Origin: Curvibacter lanceolatus ATCC 14669
GTDB taxonomy: Bacteria; Pseudomonadota; Gammaproteobacteria; Burkholderiales; Burkholderiaceae_C
DNA: 64,000 nucleotides
NCBI RefSeq assembly: GCF_000381265.1
Contig: NZ_KB906272.1
Location: forward strand, 48,434 to 112,433
Direction: 5' to 3'
Shown: piece by piece, positions 27,501-36,022 of the stretch
Layout: every line of letters begins with the position of its first letter
Position numbering within the stretch: position 1 is the stretch's first letter
Program-made: the position numbers and the translations under genes
The notes under the pieces: generated by a model
Databases searched by the model: none
Seen by the model: only the letters and a program-made list of their open reading frames with translations
Told to the model about the DNA's origin: nothing

Positions 27501-27813
27501 CCGTGAGCGCCTGCTGGACGGTGCGCCGCCCCTGTCGGCCGCGCTGGAAGCCGGCACCACCCGGCTGCGCCCGGTGCTGATGACGGCCCTGGCCATGATC
27601 ATCGGCATGCTGCCCATGGCCGTGGGCCTGGGCGAAGGCGGTGAGCAGAACGCGCCACTGGGCCGCGCCACCATCGGCGGCCTGCTGTTTGCCACCGTCT
27701 CCACCCTGTTCTTCGTGCCTGTGGTGTTTGCCGCAGTGCACCGCGCCCTCGAACGCCGGGCCGCCCGCCGACTTCAAGCGGCCGCCCCCCTCTCCGCCCA
27801 AGGAAATGCCTGA
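24592..27813 (+). CDS. RND efflux pump, inner-membrane permease (HAE1/AcrB family)
   Basis: 1073 aa AcrB-like proton-driven pump. It starts MWIVNIALRRPYTFIVMALL with the first transmembrane helix. The proton-relay Asp401-Asp402 pair lies in helix 4 (LAVGILVDDATVTIENIERH), and the second bundle begins near residue 895 with GLGVGLIMAIVLVYLLIV. The two large periplasmic loops are present. Expected to take drugs or organic acids from the periplasm or membrane to the outer-membrane channel. Unusually, the pump gene is first in the operon, before adaptor and channel; the adaptor start is 2 bp after its stop. Substrate cannot be read from the sequence. Confidence 0.93.
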   Translation: MWIVNIALRRPYTFIVMALLIVLATPLALMRMATDIFPEINIPVISIIWNYSGLSAQEVGTRITNVNERSLTTTVNDIEHIESQSLAGIAVIKVFFQPDANIQTALAQVTSSVQAIVRQMPPGITPPLVIKYSASSIPVIQLGLASPSMSEQGLFDAAVNFLRPRLITIPGAAVPFPYGGKNRVVSVDLNTRALQAKGLTPSDVVNAINAQNLILPGGTAKLGDTEYTVSMNGSPANLEGLNALPIRSSNGTTITLSDVANVRDGFSPQTNIARQDGSRGVLLSVLKNGSSSTLEIVTKLRELLPSVAQTLPPDLKITPLFDQSLFVKAAISGVIHEALIAACLTAAMILLFLGNWRSTCIIAVSIPLSVLSAILMLYALGETINLMTLGGLALAVGILVDDATVTIENIERHLHLGTPLEQAILEGAGEIAVPAFVSTLCICIVFVPMFFLTGVARYLFVPLAESVVFAMMASYVLSRTLVPTLVKLLMRNAPPVDDSRPGFFRRIYLSFDAGFENLRGVYVVILSGLLTRRASFITAFLVFCIASCGLYGVLGRDFFPSVDAGLIRLHFRAPTGTRIEETARLADRIENAVRELIPPEELETILDNLGLPYSGINLSYSNAGTIGTLDGEVQIALRHGHGPTDEHVKRLRAELPKRFPGVEIFFQPADIITQILNFGQPASIDVQFSGANIAENYRLASVLQSKVRQIDGAVDVHIQQRINQPTKKLDIDRAQLQQLGLNANNVAQNLLVSLSGSFQTAPAFWLNPANGVVYSIAVQTPQYQVDSLDNLLQIPVGVPITNSVPTGSTAAAQPPAQLMSNLVTVRPTREQTVVSRYNIQPVVDVFVSVSGRDLGSVAAEVQQAIDSMKADLPRGSSVKMRGQVETMQSSYLGLGVGLIMAIVLVYLLIVVNFQSWVDPFIIITALPAALAGIAWMLFLTATTLSVPALTGAIMTMGVATANSILMISFARERLLDGAPPLSAALEAGTTRLRPVLMTALAMIIGMLPMAVGLGEGGEQNAPLGRATIGGLLFATVSTLFFVPVVFAAVHRALERRAARRLQAAAPLSAQGNA

Positions 27814-27814
27814 T

Positions 27815-29140
27815 ATGAGCCACGCGCAGCGACACTCTTCCATCGGAATCCACGGTCTGCACCAGCACGAAGGGGCCCACAACATCAAGCGCATCCGGCT
27901 GCTGCGGCGCGCGCGCTGGGCCGCCCTGGGCGTGCTGCTGGTGCTGGGGGCCGGCGCCGCCCTGGTGATGACCGAGCGGGCCGCCCAGGCCAAGGCCCTG
28001 GCGGCCAGCACGCAGGAAAACGCCAAGGTGCACGTCTACGTGGTCTCGCCCCGCCCCGGCCGCGGCCAGCAGACCCTGCAACTGCCGGGCAGCCTGCAGG
28101 GCTACATCGAGACGCCCATCTACGCGCGCAGCAGCGGCTACGTCAAACAGTGGTTCAAGGACATCGGCGCGCGCGTCAACAAGGGCGACCTGCTGGCCGA
28201 GATCGCCACCGGCGAGATCGAACAGCAATTGGCCGAGGCCCGGGCCAACCGGGCCCAGGTGCAATCCAACCTGCAACTGGCGCGCACCTCGTTCGAGCGC
28301 TGGCAGGGTCTGCGCGCCCGCGATGCCGTGTCGCAACAGGAACTCGATGAGCGCCAGAACACGCTGAAGCTGGTGCAGGCCAACCTGGCCGCCAGCGAGG
28401 CGGTGGTGCAACGCCTGGAGCTGCAGCTGTCTTACAACCGCATCGTGGCACCCTTCAGCGGCGTGGTCACCAAGCGCAACATCGACGTGGGCAGCCTGGT
28501 GGACGCCGGCAACGGCGGCGCGCCCAAGCTGCTGTTCACCCTGTCGCAGACCGATGTGCTGCGCCTGTACGTGTCGGCACCGCAGAGCTTTGCCCCGCGC
28601 ATCAAGGCCGGTCAGGAAGCCCAAGTCACCCTGTCTGAGCTGCCGGGCCAGACCTTCACCGGCAAGGTGGTGCGCACCGCTGGCGCCATCGACCCCGCAA
28701 CTCGCACGCTGCAGGTGGAGATCAACCTGCCCAACCCCGACGGCAAGCTGCTGCCGGGCTCGTATGTGCAAGTGGCCCTGCAGGCCGCCGGCGCCGACAA
28801 GCCGCTGCTGACCGTGCCCAACAACGGCCTGCTGTTCCGCCCAGAAGGCACGCTGGTGGCCACCGTGGTCGACGGCAAGGTGCAGCTCAAGAAGGTGACC
28901 CTGGGCCGCGACCTGGGCGTGCGCATCGAGATCCAGAGCGGCCTGTCGCCGCAGGACAAGCTGATCATCAACCCGCCCGACTCGCTGGCCGAGGGGGACG
29001 CCGTGGTGGCCAGCGACGCGCCGGTGCCGGCCAACAACAAGGAAGGCGGCAAGGACGGCGCCGGCAAGGATGCCAAGCCCGACACCAAGCCCGCGACAAC
29101 CCCCGAAGCCCCGGCCAAGGCCGAGCGGAGCGCTTCATGA
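27815..29140 (+). CDS. RND efflux periplasmic adaptor (membrane fusion protein)
   Basis: 441 aa from the ATG at 27815, which has AAGGAA about nine bases upstream. An ATG at 27806 lies too close to that site. One N-terminal membrane anchor (ALGVLLVLGAGAALVMTE, about residues 34-51) leads into the lipoyl half-motifs (PIYARSSGYVKQWFKDIGA and VAPFSGVVTKRNIDVGSLV) flanking an alpha-hairpin, then beta-barrel and membrane-proximal domains. The last 40 residues are Lys/Asp/Pro-rich. Bridges the pump to the outer-membrane channel. Overlaps the next gene by ATGA. Confidence 0.93.
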   Translation: MSHAQRHSSIGIHGLHQHEGAHNIKRIRLLRRARWAALGVLLVLGAGAALVMTERAAQAKALAASTQENAKVHVYVVSPRPGRGQQTLQLPGSLQGYIETPIYARSSGYVKQWFKDIGARVNKGDLLAEIATGEIEQQLAEARANRAQVQSNLQLARTSFERWQGLRARDAVSQQELDERQNTLKLVQANLAASEAVVQRLELQLSYNRIVAPFSGVVTKRNIDVGSLVDAGNGGAPKLLFTLSQTDVLRLYVSAPQSFAPRIKAGQEAQVTLSELPGQTFTGKVVRTAGAIDPATRTLQVEINLPNPDGKLLPGSYVQVALQAAGADKPLLTVPNNGLLFRPEGTLVATVVDGKVQLKKVTLGRDLGVRIEIQSGLSPQDKLIINPPDSLAEGDAVVASDAPVPANNKEGGKDGAGKDAKPDTKPATTPEAPAKAERSAS

Positions 29141-30618
29141 AAGCCCCCGCGCTGCACCGCCTGGCGCGGCACGGCGCCTGGCTGGGCCTGGCCCTGCTGG
29201 GCGGCTGTTCGGCCGTGGGGCCCGACTATGTGCGCCCAGCCACCGCGGCCCCGGCCCACTGGCAGGCCGAAGCCGGCTGGCAGGCCGGCCAGCCGCGCGA
29301 CGACGAACTCAAAGGCCCCTGGTGGCTGCTGTACGCCGACGCCACGCTGCAGGGCCTGGTCGACACCGCCCTGAAGCAGAACAACACGCTGGCCCTGGCC
29401 CAGTCACGCCTGGACCAGGCCCGTGCCCAGACCGACTCGGCCCTGGGTGCCCTGCTGCCCCGGGTGGGCCTGCAGGCCGGCACCTCGCGCTTTCGCACCT
29501 CGGCCAACCGGCCGCTGAGCAGCTACACCAGCGCCAACAGCTCGGTCGAGCAAAGCGACTACCAGACCGCCCTGACCGTGAGCTACGAGGTGGACCTGGC
29601 CGGCCGGGTGCGCCGCCAGCTGGAAAACGCCCGGGCCGCCCAGGCGCAATCGGGTGCCGATTTCGAGAACACCCGCCTGGTGCTGACCGCCCAACTGACC
29701 AGCAGCTACCTGGCCCTGCGCGGGCTGGATGCCGAGATCGACGTGCTGAACCAGACCTTGAAGGCGCAGCGCCAGACGCTGGACTTCGTCACCGCCCGGC
29801 ACGACCTGGGCAGTGTCTCGGGCATCGACCTGGAACAGCAGCAAGGCCTGGTCTCGGGCACCGAGGCCCAGCTGCAGGGCCTGCGCGACAGCCGGGCCCG
29901 CTTCGAGCACGCGATTGCCACGCTCACCGGCCAACCGGCCCCCAGCTTTCAACTGGCCGCCGACACCCGCCTGCCCGAGCCGCCGCAGCTGCCCCTGGGC
30001 ACACCGGCCTCGCTGCTGGAGCGCCGCCCCGACATCGCCAGCGCCGAGCGGGCCATGGCCGCGGCCAATGCCCAGATCGGCATTGCCACCAGCGCCTACT
30101 ACCCCAGCCTGACCCTGAACAGCCTGTATGGCGACGACAGCAACGGCTTCAGCAAGCTGTTCTCGGCCCCCAGCCTGCTGTGGTCACTGGGCCTGAGCGC
30201 CACCCAGACCCTGTTTGACGGCGGCCGCACCACGGCGGCGGTGAACGTGGCCAAGGCCGGCTACCAGCAGGCCAACGCCACCTACCGGCAGACCGTGCTG
30301 CAGGCCTTCCAGGAGGTGCAGGACAGCCTCACCACCCAGGCCGCGCTGCGCGAAGCCCAGCGCTCGCTGCAGCAGGCCGTGAAAAGCGCCGGCAAGGTGC
30401 TGGAGCTGTCGCAGGCCCGCTACCGGGCCGGGGCCTCCAGCCTGCTCGAGGTGGTGCTGGCCCAGCAGACGCTGCTGGGCTACCAGCGCCAGCAGGTGCA
30501 GAACCAGAGCCAGCAGCTGCTGACCTCGGTGCAGTTGATCAAGGCCCTGGGCGGCGGCTGGAAAGCCACCGACACCCCGCAGGGCCTGGCCGCTGCCGCC
30601 CGTGTGGCTCAGGACTGA
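29137..30618 (+). CDS. Outer-membrane efflux lipoprotein (NodT/OprM family)
   Basis: 493 aa TolC-like channel. The signal peptide ends in a lipobox LLGGC with the lipidated Cys24, followed by the family start SAVGPDYVRPATAAP. Two repeated outer-membrane-factor domains follow (TALTVSYEVDLAGRVRRQLE; SLGLSATQTLFDGGRTTAAV). It completes a three-gene tripartite pump. A perfect ATGA overlap with the adaptor gene indicates translational coupling. Confidence 0.94.
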   Translation: MKAPALHRLARHGAWLGLALLGGCSAVGPDYVRPATAAPAHWQAEAGWQAGQPRDDELKGPWWLLYADATLQGLVDTALKQNNTLALAQSRLDQARAQTDSALGALLPRVGLQAGTSRFRTSANRPLSSYTSANSSVEQSDYQTALTVSYEVDLAGRVRRQLENARAAQAQSGADFENTRLVLTAQLTSSYLALRGLDAEIDVLNQTLKAQRQTLDFVTARHDLGSVSGIDLEQQQGLVSGTEAQLQGLRDSRARFEHAIATLTGQPAPSFQLAADTRLPEPPQLPLGTPASLLERRPDIASAERAMAAANAQIGIATSAYYPSLTLNSLYGDDSNGFSKLFSAPSLLWSLGLSATQTLFDGGRTTAAVNVAKAGYQQANATYRQTVLQAFQEVQDSLTTQAALREAQRSLQQAVKSAGKVLELSQARYRAGASSLLEVVLAQQTLLGYQRQQVQNQSQQLLTSVQLIKALGGGWKATDTPQGLAAAARVAQD

Positions 30619-30636
30619 ACGAGCAGCCCGCCTGAA

Positions 30637-31440
30637 TCAAGACTGGAAGCGCGGCGCGCGCTTCTCGACAAAGGCACGCACCGCCTCGAAGTGGTCTTCG
30701 GTGGTGTGGGCCAGGGCCTGGTAGGCGGCCGACAGCTCCAGCAACGACTCCAGCGAGCTGCGCTCGCCCTCGCGCAGGAGGCGCTTGGTCATGCGCAGCA
30801 CGCCGCCCGGGTTGGCGGCGATCTTGCCGGCCAGGGCGCGGGCCGCCGCCATCAGTTGATCCGCCGGCACCACGCGCGAGACCAGACCACAGGCCAGGGC
30901 CTCGGCGGCGCCGATGGCCTCACCCGTGAACGCCATCTCGGAAGCCTTGGACAGGCCCACCACCCGCGGCAGCAGCCAGGCGCCGCCATCGCCGGGCACG
31001 ATGCCCACGCGCACAAAGCTCTCGGCAAAGCTGGCGCCCTCGGCGGCAATGCGCAGATCGCACATGCAGCACAGGTCCAGCCCGGCACCGATGGCGGGCC
31101 CGTTGATGGCCGCGATCACCGGCACGTCGAGCTGGTACAGGGCGCGCGGCAGGCGCTGGATGCCCTGGCGGTATTCCTCGCGGATGGCGTCGGGGGAGGG
31201 CCGGTCGCGCTCGTAGCGCTGCATGTCCTTGACGTTGCCGCCCGAGCTGAACACCGGGCCCTCGCCGGTCAGAATCACCACCCGCACGCCCGGGTCGCGG
31301 CGCACTTCATCACAGGCCTGCACGAACTCGGCCACCGCGGTGTTGCCGGTCAGCGCATTGCGCGTGGCGGGCTGGCTCATGGTGAGGATGAGGACCGCGC
31401 CCTCGCGTTCGGATTTCAGGAAAGGGGTCGAATCAGTCAT
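30637..31440 (-). CDS. Enoyl-CoA hydratase/isomerase family protein
   Basis: 267 aa crotonase-fold enzyme, ATG at 31440 (MTDSTPFLKSEREGAVLIL). The CoA-binding opening TMSQPATRNALTG, the oxyanion-hole segment AAINGPAIGAGLDLCCMCD and the active-site region FVRVGIVPGDGGAWLLPRVV are visible. The second catalytic Glu of hydratases is Asp in PGDGG, so exact chemistry (hydration or isomerisation) is uncertain. Last gene of the catabolic operon starting at 38767; it follows the small acyl-CoA dehydrogenase after 19 bp. Confidence 0.9.
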   Translation of the reverse strand: MTDSTPFLKSEREGAVLILTMSQPATRNALTGNTAVAEFVQACDEVRRDPGVRVVILTGEGPVFSSGGNVKDMQRYERDRPSPDAIREEYRQGIQRLPRALYQLDVPVIAAINGPAIGAGLDLCCMCDLRIAAEGASFAESFVRVGIVPGDGGAWLLPRVVGLSKASEMAFTGEAIGAAEALACGLVSRVVPADQLMAAARALAGKIAANPGGVLRMTKRLLREGERSSLESLLELSAAYQALAHTTEDHFEAVRAFVEKRAPRFQS

Positions 31441-31459
31441 GGGGAACTCCGGTAACAGG

Positions 31460-32482
31460 TCATGCGTTGAGCGGGCTGGCATCGGTGAGCTGGCGCAGCA
31501 GGTCCAGCGTCAGGCCCTCGTGCCCGTTCACCAGCGCCTCGCCCAGCACGCCCTGCCAGTGCGATTCGCTGCCGCCGGCCTGGCGCCAGGCGTGCAGGCG
31601 GCGCGTGTAGAGCTGCAGGTCGAACTCGGCGGTGAAGCCGATGGCGCCATGGATGGCATGCGCCAGCGCCGCCACCTCGGGCGCGGCCTCGCTGCAGCGC
31701 GCCTTGGCCAGCGCGGCGCGCAGCGGATCGGGCGCCTGCACGGGGCCCTGGCAGCCCAGGCGAGCGGCCATGCGCGAGGCGAACACCAGTTCGGCCATCA
31801 CGCTGAGCTGGTGCTGGATGGCCTGGAACTTGCCGATCGGGCGGCCGAACTGCTGGCGCTCGTTGGCATGCTGCAGGCTGCGCTCGAACACCGCCCTCAT
31901 GGCGCCAGCCATCTGGGCCGCGTACAGCACGGCCTGCAGCTCGCGCAGCGGCGGCAGGGCGCCGGGCCAGGCGGGCGCTGCCTGCCAGGTGGCCAGCGGC
32001 CAGCTCAGCGTGGCCTCCTGGGCCAGCCCGGCGGCTTCCACCCGGGCCTCGGCCACCGGCAGCAGGGCACAGCGGTCGAGGTGGCGCAGCAGCACATGGC
32101 TGGCCACGCGGGCACAGGGCACGCCGGTGCAGACGAGGCGCTCCCCGTCGTCCAGCGCCTGGGCGGCCAGCGTGAGGGGCCCCTCGGGCCAGGCCAGGCC
32201 GGCCTGGGCCAGCAGGCCGCGCGCCAGCAGGGTCTCGCCCAGCGGCACGGGCAGCGCGAACTCGCCGCACAGGGCCAGCAGGCCAAAGGCCTCGCCCAGC
32301 CCGAGGCCGGCGCCGCCCTGGGCCTCGGGCAGCAGGGCATCGGCAAAGCCCGAATCGTGCAGGGCCTGCCACAGGGCCTGGGCCGGGCCACCGGCCTCGA
32401 CGGCGCGCACCACGGCCGGGTCGGCGTGGGCCTGCAGCAGGGTGCGCAGCGAGGCGGCAAAAAGGTCTTGCTCGTCGTTCAT
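31460..32482 (-). CDS. Acyl-CoA dehydrogenase, shorter paired subunit
   Basis: 340 aa, ATG at 32482 (MNDEQDLFAASLRTLLQAH). The family's C-terminal half is clear: RQQFGRPIGKFQAIQHQLS, then AIHGAIGFTAEFDLQLYTRR. The N-terminal and middle domains are shorter and more divergent than in ordinary dehydrogenases. Genes for a roughly 390- and a roughly 340-380-residue dehydrogenase often sit together (as pimC/pimD) and form mixed enzymes; that arrangement is inferred here with the gene 37 bp upstream. Expected FAD-dependent alpha,beta-oxidation of a CoA ester. Confidence 0.88.
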   Translation of the reverse strand: MNDEQDLFAASLRTLLQAHADPAVVRAVEAGGPAQALWQALHDSGFADALLPEAQGGAGLGLGEAFGLLALCGEFALPVPLGETLLARGLLAQAGLAWPEGPLTLAAQALDDGERLVCTGVPCARVASHVLLRHLDRCALLPVAEARVEAAGLAQEATLSWPLATWQAAPAWPGALPPLRELQAVLYAAQMAGAMRAVFERSLQHANERQQFGRPIGKFQAIQHQLSVMAELVFASRMAARLGCQGPVQAPDPLRAALAKARCSEAAPEVAALAHAIHGAIGFTAEFDLQLYTRRLHAWRQAGGSESHWQGVLGEALVNGHEGLTLDLLRQLTDASPLNA

Positions 32483-32519
32483 CAAACGGCCTTTCTCGAT
32501 GGGGTGGTCAGGCGGCGCA

Positions 32520-33695
32520 TCAGCGCAGCCCCAGGCCGCGCGCGATCATGCCGCGCAGGATGTCGCGCGTGCCGCCACGCAGCGAGTACGAGGGCGCCAC
32601 CTGGATCACATAGTTCAGCGTGTGCAGCAGGCCCAGGGGCACGCTCTGGCCCTCGGCCAGGCGGGTGCCCAGGTCGTCGGCCAGGGCGGCCGGGATCAGC
32701 TGCTCGACGCCGGTGCCCAGGTCTTTGACCAGGGCCGACTCGACCACCGGGCTGTCGCCCCGCGCCAGCCGCCCGGTGACCGCCACCGACATGGCACGCA
32801 AGGGCGCCAGTTGGGCCAGCACCCGGCCGGCCAGCCGCAGGGCCGCCGTGTTGCGTTGCGGGTGGGTGGCGGCGTCCTGCCGCACAAAAGCCAGCCATTC
32901 GTCGAACAGCACGATGCTGGAGTACAGGCGCTCGGGCCCGCTGCGCTCAAAGGCCAGCTCGGCCGTCACCTGGGCCCAGCCCTGGCCCTCGGCCCCGATC
33001 AGGGCTTCGGGCGCCAGCGCCACCTCGTCGAAGAAGACCTCGCAGAAATGGCGGTCGCCCGATTGATCGGTGATGGGCCGCACCGTGACCCCGGGCAGCG
33101 ACAGGTCGACGATGAATTGCGACAGGCCCTGCTGGCGGTCGCCGGCCTCGCCCGAGCTGCGCACCAGCGCGATCATGTAATGGCAGTGGTGGGCGTTGGT
33201 GGTCCAGATCTTCTGGCCGTTCAGGCGCCAGCCGGTGTCGGTGCGGGTGGCGCGGCTGCGCACGCTGGCCAGGTCGGAGCCGGCGCCGGGCTCGCTCATG
33301 CCGATGCAGAAGAAGGCCTCGCCGCGGCAGATGGCCGGCAGGTAGTGACGCTTCTGCGCCTCGGTGCCGTATTTGAGGATCAGCGGGCCGCTCTGGCGGT
33401 CGGCAATCCAGTGCGAGCCCACAGGGGCGCCAGCGTTGAGGAACTCTTCCACCAGCACATAGCGGGCATAGGGGCTGCGCCCGCCGCCGCCATAGGCGGT
33501 GGGCAGGGTGATGCCCAGCCAGCCCTGCGCGCCCAGCGCCCGGCTGAAGGCCGGGTCGTAGCCCGACCAGGAGCGCGCCCGGGTGACGCCGGGCACGCCA
33601 CGCAAGGCCTCAGCCAGAAAGGCCCGCACGGGGGCGCGCAAAGCCTCGTCCTCGGCGGGGATGGGGGTCAGGTCCAGAGAGTCGAGGGCACTCAT
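32520..33695 (-). CDS. Acyl-CoA dehydrogenase, larger paired subunit
   Basis: 391 aa with a complete dehydrogenase layout. It has PTAYGGGGRSP in the N-terminal helices, the FAD motif FCIGMSEPGAGSDLASVRS, NGQKIWTTNAHHCHYMI, and C-terminal YSLRGGTRDILRGMIARGLG. It presumably pairs with the following 340 aa protein. Part of the operon with CoA transferases, Bug receptors and enoyl-CoA hydratase, pointing to activation and first oxidation of an imported carboxylic acid. Confidence 0.91.
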   Translation of the reverse strand: MSALDSLDLTPIPAEDEALRAPVRAFLAEALRGVPGVTRARSWSGYDPAFSRALGAQGWLGITLPTAYGGGGRSPYARYVLVEEFLNAGAPVGSHWIADRQSGPLILKYGTEAQKRHYLPAICRGEAFFCIGMSEPGAGSDLASVRSRATRTDTGWRLNGQKIWTTNAHHCHYMIALVRSSGEAGDRQQGLSQFIVDLSLPGVTVRPITDQSGDRHFCEVFFDEVALAPEALIGAEGQGWAQVTAELAFERSGPERLYSSIVLFDEWLAFVRQDAATHPQRNTAALRLAGRVLAQLAPLRAMSVAVTGRLARGDSPVVESALVKDLGTGVEQLIPAALADDLGTRLAEGQSVPLGLLHTLNYVIQVAPSYSLRGGTRDILRGMIARGLGLR

Positions 33696-33732
33696 TCAGC
33701 AATCCTTGTGAGGTGACATGAGGCGAGGCGAT

Positions 33733-34995
33733 TCATGCCAGCACCCCTTGTTGCGTCAGTTGATCGAGTTCGGCCTCGCCCAGGCCCAGGCGCTCGGCCA
33801 GCACGGCACGGGTGTGCTGGCCCAGGGTGGGCGGGGCGTGGCGGTATTGCACCGGGGTGTCCGACAGGCGGATGGGGCTGGCCACCAGCGGGATGTCGGC
33901 CCCGGGCACCGGGTGCGGCAAGTGGGTGATCACGCCGCGCGACTGCAGCTGAGGGTCGGCAAACACCTGGGCCATGTTGTTGATGGGGCCGCAGGGCACG
34001 CCGGCCGCCTCCAGCCGCGCCACCCAGTCGGCCGTGGTGTGCCTGACCGTGCATTGGCGCAGCAGCGGGATCAGCGTGGCGCGGTGGGCCAGGCGGGCGC
34101 TGTTGCTGGCGTAGCGCGGGTCTTGCGCCCACTCGGGGTGGCCGGCCTCGGTGCAGAAGCGGGCGAACTGGCTGTCGTTGCCGATGGCCAGGATCATGTC
34201 GCCGTCGGCGGTCGGGAAGTCCTGGTAAGGCACGGTGTTGGGGTGGGCATTGCCCATGCGCTGAGGCAGCTGGCCGCTGTAGAGGTAGTTCATGCCCTGG
34301 TTGGCCAGGCAGGCCACCTGCACATCGAGCAGGGCCAGGTCGATGTGCTGGCCGCGCCCGGTCTGATCCCGGGCGCGCAGGGCGGCCAGCACCGCGGTGC
34401 TGGCGTACAGGCCGGTGAGGATGTCGGTCAGCGCCACGCCCACCTTCAACGGGCCGGCCCCGGGCTCGCCCTCGGGCCGGCCGGTGACGCTCATCAGCCC
34501 GCCCATGCCCTGCATGAGAAAGTCGTAACCCGCACGGGCGGCGTAGGGCCCGGTCTGGCCAAAGCCGGTGATCGAGCAGTACACCAGGCGCGGGTTGAGC
34601 GCGCACAGGGTCTGGGCATCGAGGCCGTAGGCGCGCAGGCCGCCGACCTTGAAGTTCTCGATCAGCACATCGCTGCCCTGCGCCAGGCGACGGATCAGCT
34701 CCTGCCCCGCGGGCTGGGTCAGGTCGACCGCGATGGAGCGCTTGTTGCGGTTGGCGCACAGGTAGTAGGCCGACTCGTGGCTGGCCTCGCCCAACGCATC
34801 CTTCAAGAAGGGCGGGCCCCACAGCCGGGTGTCGTCGCCGACACCCGGGCGCTCGACCTTGATCACCTCGGCACCCAGGTCGCCCAGGGTCTGGCTGGCC
34901 CAGGGGCCGGCCAGCACACGCGACAGGTCGAGCACGCGCAGGCCGGCCAATGCGCCCACGTTGGATGGAGCGGGTGTGGCCTGGTCGGTGCTCAT
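33733..34995 (-). CDS. CaiB/BaiF-type (family III) CoA transferase
   Basis: 420 aa. Family features are GLRVLDLSRVLAGPWASQTL, GAEVIKVERPG, NRNKRSIAVDL and the probable catalytic Asp191 in VALTDILTGLYAS. Family III transferases move CoA between carboxylic acids (for example succinyl-CoA to the substrate). It lies between the Bug receptor gene (its start overlaps that stop, ATGA) and the dehydrogenase pair. With a second family III gene at the operon's head, two distinct CoA-transfer steps, or a heteromeric enzyme, are possible. Confidence 0.92.
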   Translation of the reverse strand: MSTDQATPAPSNVGALAGLRVLDLSRVLAGPWASQTLGDLGAEVIKVERPGVGDDTRLWGPPFLKDALGEASHESAYYLCANRNKRSIAVDLTQPAGQELIRRLAQGSDVLIENFKVGGLRAYGLDAQTLCALNPRLVYCSITGFGQTGPYAARAGYDFLMQGMGGLMSVTGRPEGEPGAGPLKVGVALTDILTGLYASTAVLAALRARDQTGRGQHIDLALLDVQVACLANQGMNYLYSGQLPQRMGNAHPNTVPYQDFPTADGDMILAIGNDSQFARFCTEAGHPEWAQDPRYASNSARLAHRATLIPLLRQCTVRHTTADWVARLEAAGVPCGPINNMAQVFADPQLQSRGVITHLPHPVPGADIPLVASPIRLSDTPVQYRHAPPTLGQHTRAVLAERLGLGEAELDQLTQQGVLA

Positions 34996-35996
34996 TGCAG
35001 CTCCACCCGGGCCTTCTGGGCGATGCGTTTCCAGAGCTGGATCTCGCTGGCCTGGAAGGCGCGCATCTCCTCGGGCCCGCCCGACATCACCTCGGCGCCC
35101 AGGCGTTCGTAGAACTCGCGGGTCTCGGGCAGGCCTTCGATGCGGGTGAACAGCGCGGCCAGGCGCTCGACCTCGGCGCGCGGGGTCTTGGCCGAGACCA
35201 TGGCGGCCACCCAGGTGTAGGCGCTGAAGCCGGGCAGGCCGGCCTCGGCGGCGGTGGGGATGGTGGGCAGCGCCGGCACGCGGCGCTCGGAGGCCACGGC
35301 CAGGGCCTTGAGTTTGCCGCCCTTGATCAGCTCCTGGGCGCTGGTGGTCTCGGCAAAGGCAAATTGCACGGTGCCGCCCACCACGGCGGTCACCGCCTCG
35401 CCCGCGCCCTTGAAGGGCACGTGGTGGGTCTGCACCCGGGCGGCGTCGTTGAACAGCTCGGCCATCAGCTGGTAGCCCGCCGAGCCGGCGCCGTAGTTGA
35501 GCGCATCGGGCCGGGCCCGAGCGGCGCTGATCAGGTCGCCCAGGGTCTGCTGCTCGGCCTGGCCGGGCACCACCAGCAAGGCGGGTGAGCGCATCAGCAT
35601 CGACAGGGGCGCAAAGTCGGCCACCGGGTCATAGGGCAGCGACTTGAACAAGGCGGCATTCACGGCCAGGGTGGAGTTGCTGCCCACGAACACCGTGCTG
35701 CCATCGGCCGGGGCCGCCAGCACGGCGCGCACCGCGATGAAACCGTTGCCGCCGGCCCGGTTGTCGACCACCACCGGCTGGCCACTGAGTTCGGTGAGCT
35801 TGCGGGCGAAGTAGCGCGCCGAGGTGTCGGTACCGCTGCCGGGCGGAAACGGCACCACGAAGCGGATGGGCCGGTTGGCCGCATCGGGCAAGGGGGTGAG
35901 ATGGGGCGCGCTCGCCTGGGCGCGCGCCCAAGGGTGGCTCAGCGCCAGGCAGGTGCCCAGGGCCAGGCCCAGGGCGAGCAGGGTTTTGCGTTGCAT
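34992..35996 (-). CDS. Bug/TctC-type periplasmic solute receptor (1)
   Basis: 334 aa from the ATG at 35996, with a Sec signal peptide (MQRKTLLALGLALGTCLALS, cleavage near ARAQA). The Bug fold shows RPIRFVVPFPPGSGTDTSAR, VVVDNRAGGNGFIAVRAVL and the GAGSAGYQLMAELF loop. Bug proteins bind small carboxylates; most are orphans without tctAB, as here. A longer open frame upstream is antisense coincidence. Encoded within the acyl-CoA operon, so its ligand is likely the operon's substrate. Confidence 0.91.
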   Translation of the reverse strand: MQRKTLLALGLALGTCLALSHPWARAQASAPHLTPLPDAANRPIRFVVPFPPGSGTDTSARYFARKLTELSGQPVVVDNRAGGNGFIAVRAVLAAPADGSTVFVGSNSTLAVNAALFKSLPYDPVADFAPLSMLMRSPALLVVPGQAEQQTLGDLISAARARPDALNYGAGSAGYQLMAELFNDAARVQTHHVPFKGAGEAVTAVVGGTVQFAFAETTSAQELIKGGKLKALAVASERRVPALPTIPTAAEAGLPGFSAYTWVAAMVSAKTPRAEVERLAALFTRIEGLPETREFYERLGAEVMSGGPEEMRAFQASEIQLWKRIAQKARVELQ

Positions 35997-36022
35997 GGAG
36001 GGTCTCCAGAGTTCGGCATCGC

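Noticed and set aside
24538..28026. 1162-codon open frame antisense to the RND pump gene
   Set aside because: Composition is His/Gly/Gln/Val-rich with no domain. It mirrors the third-position GC bias of the sense gene, which has clear RND motifs.
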